49,921 bases of DNA, taken from NCBI GenBank assembly GCA_963802205.1, contig CAWDHW010000012.1, forward strand, positions 1 to 49,921. Reading direction: 5' to 3'. Below the pieces are notes generated by a model. That model saw nothing but the letters and a program-made list of their open reading frames with translations, made no database searches and was not told the origin of the DNA. Source of the DNA: DYRB01 sp963802205 (GTDB taxonomy: Bacteria; Pseudomonadota; Gammaproteobacteria; Chromatiales; Chromatiaceae). Shown piece by piece: positions 1-7,669 of this stretch (its first letter is position 1; every line of letters starts with the position of its first letter). The position numbers were made by a program, and so were the translations under genes.

Positions 1-219
1 CCGGTCCCGGCCCCTACGCTACCACGCACTCCTTGGCCCCAGCCCCCCATCGGAAGTTTTCCGACACCGAATGCCAGTGCGATCGGCGGAATCGGCCTTT
101 CGGGGATCCCAGCCTCAGCCATCGCCCATCAGGTCCCCAACGCGCTTCGCCCGCTCACCGCCATCAGCGGGGTATATCCTGCGCGCATGCTGGAACCGAT
201 GAGAGGTCGATGCCTCTGA
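1..219 (+). other. Upstream flank with an open frame but no recognised gene
   Basis: Frame 1 is open from the window edge to a TGA at 217-219, seven bases before the ABC ATPase start. It would read as a proline-rich tail without any domain I recognise. It could be the end of a gene that starts outside the window and belongs to the same operon, or just leader DNA of the ABC operon. I see no tRNA, repeat or clear promoter here. Confidence 0.2.
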
Positions 220-225
220 CCGCTT

Positions 226-879
226 ATGCTCGAAATCGAGAATCTCTTCCGCCAGTTCAACGGTCGCAGTGTGCTGCGCGACCTGTCGCTACGCCTGCAA
301 CCGGGGGAATACGTGGCCATCATCGGCGAATCCGGTGTGGGCAAGTCCACGCTGCTCAACCTCATCGCCGGACTGGATCGACCCGACGGCGGCCGACTCA
401 GACTCGATGGTACCGACTATGCCGACCTGAACGAGGATGCCCTGACCCGGCTGCGCCGGGACAAGCTGGGCTTCGTCTTCCAGGCCTTCCATGTACTGCC
501 CCACCTCACCGTGCTCCAGAACGTGGCCCTGCCCCTGTGGCTCAAGGGCCGCAGCGGCGCGGAGGCCGATGGGCCGGCGCAGCAGCTCCTCGATGCCGTG
601 GGCCTGGGAGGGCGTGCCGCGAGCTGGCCGCGAGCACTTTCCGGTGGCGAGTTACAACGGGTGGCGATTGCCCGTGCGCTGGTCCATGGCCCGCGCCTGG
701 TGCTCGCCGACGAGCCGACCGGGAACCTGGACCCGGCCAACGGCGCCAAGGTGCTTGCCTTACTGGCCGAGCGCATTCGCCAGGCCGGTGCCATTGGCAT
801 CCTGGTCACCCATTCCGTGGAGGGGGCGAAGACCGCGGACCGGGTCCTGCACCTGACGACCGAAGGACTGACCGGGTGA
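226..879 (+). CDS. ABC transporter ATP-binding protein, LolD/AttE-like
   Basis: A 217-residue cytoplasmic ATPase that would drive the adjacent FtsX-type permease. It has Walker A GESGVGKST at residues 34-42, a Q-loop at VFQAF near 84, the ABC signature LSGGE near 138-142, Walker B LVLADE near 158-163 followed by PTGNLD, and the switch histidine in VTHS near the end. Length and motif set match the LolD/MacB/AttE group, which couples to mechanotransmission-type permeases, not to solute channels. Its TGA overlaps the GTG start of the permease (GTGA), so the two are translationally coupled. With the downstream AttH-like gene it forms an AttEFGH-type operon. No strong ribosome binding site precedes the ATG. 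The family call is firm; the exported or extracted substrate is unknown. Confidence 0.93.
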   Translation: MLEIENLFRQFNGRSVLRDLSLRLQPGEYVAIIGESGVGKSTLLNLIAGLDRPDGGRLRLDGTDYADLNEDALTRLRRDKLGFVFQAFHVLPHLTVLQNVALPLWLKGRSGAEADGPAQQLLDAVGLGGRAASWPRALSGGELQRVAIARALVHGPRLVLADEPTGNLDPANGAKVLALLAERIRQAGAIGILVTHSVEGAKTADRVLHLTTEGLTG

Positions 880-3391
880 GGCTGGCGCCGGTCTTCCTCG
901 GTTCCCTCAACCGGCGGCGGGTGGCGACCCTGTTTTCCTTTGCCGCCGTTGTTCTCGGTGTGGCCTTGGGCATGGGGGTGCAGGCGGTCCATGAGGCGGC
1001 GCTCTCCGAGTTCGGACGCGGCCTGCGCACCATGGCCGGTGAGGCGGATCTGCAAGTGGTGGGGCCACGCGGCGGCTTTGACGAAAACGTCTATGCCCTG
1101 CTAGCCGCCCGCCCCGAGGTGGCGGATGCGAGCCCCGTGGTCGCGGTGGACGCGAAGCTCACAGGTACGGAAGAGACCCTGCAAGTGCTCGGCGTGGACG
1201 TCTTCGCGGCTGCCCGCGTGACACCGGCCCTGCTGGCCCGACCGGCAGCGATGTCAGAGGCGGCTGAGGGCGCCGGGCGCTTCGCCGCCCTTGCGGACGA
1301 CCGGGTCTTTCTCAGTGCGGCGGCGCAAACAGCCCTCGGGGTACGGACCGGCGACAGGCTCCGGTTTCAGGTCGGCACCCAAGAACTGCAATCTACTTGT
1401 GGCCGGAGACCTGCCCGGTGCAGCGGACAACCGTCCGCTCGCGGTGATGGACATCGCCGCCGTTCAGGAACACTTCGCCAGACTCGGGCGGCTCACGCGC
1501 ATCGACCTCCGCCTGGACGGAGCTGTGACACCCGAGGCGGCGCGCGCGCAGTTGCAAGCCATCCTGCCGGCCGGGGTGCTGGTCGAGGCACCGGAGGCCA
1601 CAGAGAACCAGGCGGCCAACCTGTCTCGGGCCTATCGGGTGAACTTGACTATGCTGGCGGCCATGGCGCTCCTGACCGGTGCGTTTCTGGTCTTTTCGGC
1701 CCAGGCACTCTCGGTGGTTCGGCGGCGCACGGAGTTCGCCTTTCTGCGTGCCATCGGGCTTCCCCGACGCAGCCTGTTCGCCTGGCTGGTGACCGAGGGC
1801 GCGCTGGTGGGGCTGGCGGGCGGCCTGGTCGGCGCGGCCCTCGGCCATGGTTTGGCCTGGGGGATGCTGGCCGTTCTCGGCGGCGATCTGGGCGCGGGGT
1901 ACTTTTCCGGATTGCAACCGCAGTTGCAGTTCCAGCCCGGGGTGACGGCCCTCTACGTTGCGCTGGGGGTGCTGGCCGGTGTGGCGGGTGCCTGGCTGCC
2001 GGCGCGGGAGGCCGCAACGGTGTCGCCGGCCCAGGCGTTGAAGGCCGGCAACGAGGCGGCGCTACTGGGAGGTCGCGGTCATCCGGGTCTGGGGGCGGCC
2101 CTGCTGCCGGCAAGCCTTGCCGCCTGTTGGATTCCGCCGGTGAACGGCCTGCCGGTGGGCGGCTATTCGGCCATCGCCTGCCTGCTGGCGGGGGGCGTGA
2201 TGTTGCTGCCGGCTGCCGCCTCCGGGATCGCCTGGTTGCTGCCGCAGCGGGGTCCGGTGCCGGCCCGCCTCGCCGCAGCCAGGCTCGGTGCTGCGCCTGG
2301 GCACGCCGTAGTGGCGGCGGCTGGGGTGCTGACCAGCGTCGCCCTGGCGGCGGCCATGGCGATCATGGTGACCTCCTTCCGGGGGTCGGTGGACCAATGG
2401 CTGGAACAGATCCTGCCCGCAGACCTCTACCTGCGTGCTGGTTCAGCACAGACCAGCGGTCACCTGGATGAGGTCATGCAAGCCCGGATCAGCGCCGTGC
2501 CCGGGGTCGGGCGCGTGAGCTTCACGCGCCACGACAGCCTGCGCCTCGCCTCCGGGCAGGCCCCGGTCGCCTTGATCGCACGGCCGGTGTCGGCGAACGG
2601 GCGTGAGTTGCCCCTGGTTGGCACCGCGGACCTGGATGGCGGCGGCGAACCGGCGATCTGGATCTCCGAGGCCATGCAGGATCTCTATGGACTGGCGGCC
2701 CGGCCAGCGGGTGGATCTCCCACTCGCTGGCCGGCCAGTGCCGGTCCATGTGGCGGGTGTCTGGCGGGACTATGCGCGCCAGACCGGCGCTGTGATGATC
2801 GACCTAAGCGACTACCGCCGCCTGACCGGTGACCCCCTGGCCAACGACGCGGCCATCGCCCTGGCACCCGGTGCCGTGCCGAGCCGGGTGGCCGAGGCGC
2901 TCACCGCCACCGGCGACCCGGGGGCCCTGACCATCGCCTACCCAGGCGAGATCCGCACCATCAGCCTCGGGATCTTCGACCGTACCTTTGCCATCACCTA
3001 TCTGCTGGAGGCGGTCGCCGTGCTGATCGGCCTGGCCGGTGTGGCGGCCAGCTTTGCCGCACTGGCGGCGGCGCGGAGACCGGAGTTCGGCATGCTCCGC
3101 CATCTCGGCCTGACCCGCCGCCAGATCGGCTGGATGCTCGCCCTGGAGGGTGCCATGGCCGCCGGCGTCGGCGTCATCGGTGGGCTCCTGGCCGGTGGGG
3201 CGATCGGGCTGGTCCTGATCGAGGTGGTCAATCGACAGAGCTTCCACTGGAGCATGGACCTGCACGTCCCCTGGGTGTCGCTCGCGCTGTTCGCCTCGGG
3301 CCTGATCGCCTTGGCCGCCCTGGCCGCGGTGCTCGCCGGTCGCCAGGCCATGCGCCAGGACGCGGTGCTCGCTGTGCGGGAGGACTGGTGA
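876..3391 (+). pseudogene. FtsX-like ABC permease (fused AttF/AttG type), two apparent frameshifts
   Basis: The permease begins with GTG at 876, overlapping the ATPase stop. The reading frame runs in frame 3 to about 1390, frame 1 to about 2690, then frame 2 to the TGA at 3391. Removing one base near 1391 (in aatct) and one near 2692 (in actggcggcc) restores a continuous protein of about 837 residues. It has an N-terminal membrane anchor, a periplasmic MacB-PCD-like region, three helices around residues 250-380, a second periplasmic region and a final three-helix FtsX domain. The repeated FtsX layout fits a fusion of AttF and AttG. Both lesions are single-base insertions, so this is either a young pseudogene or sequence error. 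An intact ATPase and AttH partner on either side favour error or very recent decay. Confidence 0.85.
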
Positions 3392-4497
3392 TGGACAGGC
3401 GCGCGTTCCTCCTCGCCCTGGGGAGTCTGCCGGTCCTGCGCGTCGCGGACGCACAGACAGTGCAAACAGAGAAGGCCGAAGGACAAGCCGTCGAGTTCGC
3501 CCCGGTGCTCCCGGGCCGAACCCTGTCCTTTCCCGCCGATCACGGCGCCCACCCCGAGTTTCGCACCGAGTGGTGGTACGCCACCGGTTGGCTGACCTTG
3601 CCGGACGGCAGTCCGCTGGGCTTCCAGACCACCTTTTTCCGCGTGCGAACAGGCGTCGGGGAGCACAACCCCAGCGCCTTCGCACCACGCCAGTTGATGC
3701 TGGCCCACGCGGCCATCGCCGACCCCCGGCTTGGTCGTCTGCGCCACGACCAACGCTCCGCCCGCGTCGGCTTTGGCCGCGCCGGCTTCGAGACCGGGCG
3801 GACCCACGCCTGGATCGGCGACTGGCGTTTCGAGCAGCGCGACGACCGCTACCGGGCGGAGGTCCGTGGCGGCGACTTCGCCTACGGCCTGTCCCTGGTC
3901 CCGGATGGCCCGCCCCTGCTCAACGGTATCGCCGGGTTCAGCACCAAGGCACCAGACCCACGCCACGCCAGCTATTACTACAGCCGCCCGCAACTCAAGG
4001 TCAGCGGCACCGTGACCCTCGACCGCCGTGCCCAGGCCGTGACGGGCCACGCCTGGCTGGACCACGAATGGTCGAGCGAGCTCCTGCCCGAAGGGGCCCA
4101 AGGTTGGGACTGGATCGGTGTGAATCTCGACGACGGCGGCGCCCTGATGGCCTTCCGACTCCGCGACCATGACGGCCACCCGATCTGGTCCGCTGCTACT
4201 CTCCGGCAGGCGGGAGGCAGTGCCCAGGCGCTGCCGCCGGAGGCTGTCGTCTTTGAACCGCTTCGCCACTGGCGCTCGGTGCGCACCGGCATCGCCTACC
4301 CGGTGGCATGGCGCGTCCGCATCGGCGCGCGGCTGTTGGAGGCACAACCCCTGATGGACGATCAGGAACTGGACAGTCGCCGCTCCACCGGCGCCTTGTA
4401 CTGGGAGGGTGCGGTGCGGGTTACCGAAGGGGGCCGGGAGATCGGGCGTGGCTATCTGGAGATGACCGGGTACGGCGAGAAAATTAGGGTCGGTTGA
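3391..4497 (+). CDS. AttH/CrtC-fold lipocalin-like exported protein
   Basis: A 368-residue member of the AttH / carotenoid 1,2-hydratase (CrtC) fold family. The N-terminus, MDRRAFLLALGSLPVLRVAD, resembles a Tat or Sec signal, so the protein is probably exported. Family hallmarks visible are TEWWYATGWL near residue 60 and AWLDHEWSSE near 220. In AttEFGH systems this component works with the ABC ATPase and FtsX permease; here the ATG at 3391 overlaps the permease TGA (TGATG). A GTG at 3388 is the alternative start. Despite the CrtC similarity, the neighbours argue against a role in carotenoid synthesis; I infer a lipid or lipoprotein-related ligand, which is not proven by sequence. Confidence 0.88.
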   Translation: MDRRAFLLALGSLPVLRVADAQTVQTEKAEGQAVEFAPVLPGRTLSFPADHGAHPEFRTEWWYATGWLTLPDGSPLGFQTTFFRVRTGVGEHNPSAFAPRQLMLAHAAIADPRLGRLRHDQRSARVGFGRAGFETGRTHAWIGDWRFEQRDDRYRAEVRGGDFAYGLSLVPDGPPLLNGIAGFSTKAPDPRHASYYYSRPQLKVSGTVTLDRRAQAVTGHAWLDHEWSSELLPEGAQGWDWIGVNLDDGGALMAFRLRDHDGHPIWSAATLRQAGGSAQALPPEAVVFEPLRHWRSVRTGIAYPVAWRVRIGARLLEAQPLMDDQELDSRRSTGALYWEGAVRVTEGGREIGRGYLEMTGYGEKIRVG

Positions 4498-4562
4498 AGC
4501 CTCGCGCTGTCCGGTCGCCGTCATGGCAAGCAGGGCGCCAACGCATGGTATCCTGCCGCCCC

Positions 4563-6188
4563 ATGCTGACACGTGCCTACCACTGGTTCGACCGCAACGT
4601 CCTGGAGCTGGGGCGGGAACTGCGCTTGTCCTATCTGCCCCCGCTGATGGTCTACCTGGCGGCCGGGGTCTCGGGCCTGACGGCCATCGTCGGGACCTTC
4701 TTTGTCAAGGATTACCTCGGCCTCTCGGCGGAGTTCCTGGCGGCCCTGGGCTTCTGGGCCATGATCCCCTGGGCACTGAAGATGCCCGTCGGCCACCTGG
4801 TGGACCTGATCTGGCGTTACAAGTCCGCCCTGGTCTATCTGGGGGCCGCGCTGATCGCCGCGAGCCTGCTGATCATGCTGGGTCTGCTGGCCCGGCCGGA
4901 GGCCATGGGCGCCCTGATGCCGGTGCCGGCCTGGTACGTCTTGAGCGTGCTCCTGGCGCCCACGGGCTATGTGATCCAGGACGTGGTGGCGGACGCCATG
5001 ACGGTGGAGGCGGTCCCGACGGTCGATGCCCAGGGCGGCCCCTTCGCACCCGAGGCCAAGCGGCTGATGCACACCACCATGCAGACCCTGGGGCGAGTCG
5101 CCATCATCGGCGGCGGCGTCTTCGTGGCCCTGCTCAACGTCTTCCTGTTCCACGGCGTGGAGGCCATGGACGAGGCCCAGAAGCTGGCCACCTATGTCCG
5201 GATCTACGAGTTTGCCCTACTGATCCCGGTGGCCTCCATCTCCGGCGTCCTCCTCGGCGGCCTGCTCAAGCGCCGCGAGGTCAAGCGGCTGCGCGGCCAT
5301 GGCTACGACGCCGCCACCGCCCGGGACCTGGTCCTCGGACACGCGGAGCCGACCACGCCCAATTGGTGGATCCTGGGCGGCAGCCTGGTCTTCGTGGCCT
5401 TTACCCTGGTCATGGGCCTGGGCGATCTGCCCTACAACGAGGAGATCGTCTTCCTCGGCTCCATGACCATCGTGGTGTTCCTGATCTCCCGGCTCATGGG
5501 GGCACTCGACCCCGAGGCACGGCGGGTGCTGCTGGGGACGGCCATCGTCATCTTCGTGTTTCGGGCCACGCCCAGCCCGGGGGCGGGACAGACCTGGTGG
5601 ATGATCGACGCCCTGGGCTTCGACCAGCAGTTCCTCTCCATCCTGTCCCTGATCGGGAGCGCCATGGCCCTGTTCGGGATGTTCATCTTCCGCCGCTTCA
5701 TGGCGGACCACTCCATCGCCTACATCGTGGGCTTCCTCACCCTCCTGGGGACCCTGCTGACGCTGCCCATCATCGGCATGTACTACGGGCTCCATGTCTG
5801 GACCGCCGCCCACACGGGGGGGTTGGTGGATGCACGCTTCATCGCCCTGGTGGATACGGCCATCGAGTCGCCCCTGGGTCAGGTGGCCATGATCCCGATG
5901 CTGGCATGGATTGCCAACTCGGCGCCCGCGCACCTCAAGGCCACCTTCTTCGCCGTGATGGCGTCCTTCACCAACCTGGCCCTTTCGCTCAGTCAGCTCG
6001 GCACCAAGTACCTGAATCAGATCTTCAGCGTCACCCGCGAGGTCACCGACCGCGCCACCGGTGCCGTCACGGTCCCGGCGGACTACGCGCAGCTCGGCTG
6101 GCTTATGTTGACGGTGACGGGGCTTGCACTTGTCCTGCCGTTTGTGGCGATCGCCCTGGTCAAGCTCACCCGCCTGCGCAGCGCCTGA
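4563..6188 (+). CDS. Multi-spanning membrane transporter, MFS/BT1-like
   Basis: About 541 residues with roughly twelve hydrophobic segments spread over the whole length, so an inner-membrane carrier. The pattern KMPVGHLVDLIW after the first helix pair and PTGYVIQDVVADAMTVE in the next block resembles the folate-biopterin (BT1) branch of the major facilitator superfamily. The frame is open from 4494, but the ATG at 4563 begins the conserved-looking part and the preceding 23 codons are charged and unlike a transporter. The gene follows the AttH gene by 65 bp on the same strand and could share its transcript. It is convergent with sucB. The substrate cannot be told from sequence. Confidence 0.75.
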   Translation: MLTRAYHWFDRNVLELGRELRLSYLPPLMVYLAAGVSGLTAIVGTFFVKDYLGLSAEFLAALGFWAMIPWALKMPVGHLVDLIWRYKSALVYLGAALIAASLLIMLGLLARPEAMGALMPVPAWYVLSVLLAPTGYVIQDVVADAMTVEAVPTVDAQGGPFAPEAKRLMHTTMQTLGRVAIIGGGVFVALLNVFLFHGVEAMDEAQKLATYVRIYEFALLIPVASISGVLLGGLLKRREVKRLRGHGYDAATARDLVLGHAEPTTPNWWILGGSLVFVAFTLVMGLGDLPYNEEIVFLGSMTIVVFLISRLMGALDPEARRVLLGTAIVIFVFRATPSPGAGQTWWMIDALGFDQQFLSILSLIGSAMALFGMFIFRRFMADHSIAYIVGFLTLLGTLLTLPIIGMYYGLHVWTAAHTGGLVDARFIALVDTAIESPLGQVAMIPMLAWIANSAPAHLKATFFAVMASFTNLALSLSQLGTKYLNQIFSVTREVTDRATGAVTVPADYAQLGWLMLTVTGLALVLPFVAIALVKLTRLRSA

Positions 6189-6439
6189 CTAGCCCTGCAC
6201 CTCAACACTATCGGCTGGCGTCCCGGTCGGGACGACGGGCACTGGGCGACGCGACCCGGCAGCTCCGGTGTGTGCCCAGATGCCGAGTCGCGGCGGCGAT
6301 TCCAGGGTGGGGGAGGTAGAGCCGCGTCCGGCCGCCAGGGATGGTGGATATGCCGTGTGCGCGGAAGCGGCTCCCGGCTTGGAACGGCGGCCGAGGGCAC
6401 CGCTCCCTCTGGGTCGGCCGGACGATGTCGCGGCGGGGG

Positions 6440-7669
6440 TCAGATCCGCAGCAGCAGCCGCGCCGGATCCTCCAGGGCCTCCTTGATGGCCACAAGAAAC
6501 TGCACGGCGTCGCGCCCGTCGACGATGCGGTGGTCGTAGGACAGGGCCAGGTACATCATGGACTTGATGACGATCTGGCCCTTTTCCACCATGGGCCTGT
6601 CCTGGACTTTGTGCATGCCGAGGATGGCGCTCTGGGGTGGGTTGAGGATGGGGGTGGACAGGAGTGAACCGAATACGCCCCCATTGGTGATGGTGAAGGT
6701 GCCCCCGGTCAGTTCCTCGAAGCTCAGGGTCCCGTCCTTGGCCTTGCGCCCGAACTCGGCGATGCCGCCCTCGATGTCGGACATGGTGAGCTGGTCGCAG
6801 TTGCGCAAAATGGGCACCACCAGGCCGCGCGGGGCACTCACGGCGATACCGATGTCGTAATAGCCGTGGTAGACGATGTCGGTCCCATCCACCGAGGCGT
6901 TGATGATGGGGAAGCGCTGCAGTGCGTCCACCGACGCCTTGACGAAGAAGGACATGAAGCCGAGCCGGGACCCGTGGGTTTTCTCGAACTGGTCCTTGTA
7001 CTTGGTGCGCAGGGCCATGACGGCGCCTAAGTCCACCTCGTTGAAGGTGGTGAGCATGGCGGCGGTCTGCTGTGCATGAACCAGGCGCTCGGCCACACGT
7101 GCGCGCAACCGGGTCATGGGCACCCGCTGTTCTGGCCGTCCCGCCTCGCCACTCAGGCGCGGCTGCTCGGCCACCGCGGGGGCGACCGCCGCCTCGGGAT
7201 CGACCTGGGGGGCGGCCTGCTCGCGCCCGTCGAGGTAGGCGACCACGTCCCCCTTGTGGATGCGCCCATCGCGCCCGCTGCCGGGGATCTGGTTCGGGTC
7301 GAGTTCGAGTTCCTTGACCAGGCGACGGGCGGCGGGGGCCAGGACCGCATCGCCGCCCTGAGCGACTGGGGGCGGTGCCGCCTGGGCAGCCGCCTTCTGG
7401 GTCTGGCCCTGAGGTTCGGCCTGGGCCGACCCGGGGGCCGAGAGCATCGCCAGGACGGTATCGGCGGTGACCACGGTACCGACCTGGGCGCGGATCTCCG
7501 CCAGGACCCCATCCGCCTGGGCCGGTACCTCCAGGACCACCTTGTCGGTCTCCAGATCCACTAGGGTCTCGCCCTGACTGATGCGGTCGCCGGGTTGTTT
7601 ATGCCAGGCCAACACGGTGGCGTCGGCGACGGATTCCGGGAGTGCGGGGACGCGGACTTCGCTGCTCAT
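6440..7669 (-). CDS. sucB: 2-oxoglutarate dehydrogenase E2, dihydrolipoyl succinyltransferase
   Basis: A 409-residue E2 core of the 2-oxoglutarate dehydrogenase complex, transferring the succinyl group to CoA in the TCA cycle. Order of parts: N-terminal lipoyl domain with the lipoylated lysine in DLETDKVVLEV (about residue 43), an Ala/Pro/Gln-rich linker, a peripheral subunit-binding domain (APAARRLVKELELDPNQIPG near 120), and the catalytic domain ending in SYDHRIVDGRDA with the active-site His and Asp. The ATG at 7669 overlaps the sucA TGA by four bases (ATGA), so translation is coupled. No E3 (lpd) gene follows: the next gene is the convergent transporter, so E3 must be supplied from elsewhere in the genome. 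Confidence 0.97.
   Translation of the reverse strand: MSSEVRVPALPESVADATVLAWHKQPGDRISQGETLVDLETDKVVLEVPAQADGVLAEIRAQVGTVVTADTVLAMLSAPGSAQAEPQGQTQKAAAQAAPPPVAQGGDAVLAPAARRLVKELELDPNQIPGSGRDGRIHKGDVVAYLDGREQAAPQVDPEAAVAPAVAEQPRLSGEAGRPEQRVPMTRLRARVAERLVHAQQTAAMLTTFNEVDLGAVMALRTKYKDQFEKTHGSRLGFMSFFVKASVDALQRFPIINASVDGTDIVYHGYYDIGIAVSAPRGLVVPILRNCDQLTMSDIEGGIAEFGRKAKDGTLSFEELTGGTFTITNGGVFGSLLSTPILNPPQSAILGMHKVQDRPMVEKGQIVIKSMMYLALSYDHRIVDGRDAVQFLVAIKEALEDPARLLLRI

Noticed and set aside
3391..4497. Carotenoid hydratase CrtC as the function of the AttH-like gene
   Set aside because: Shared fold only; the gene is coupled to an ABC ATPase and FtsX permease and no carotenoid gene is nearby.
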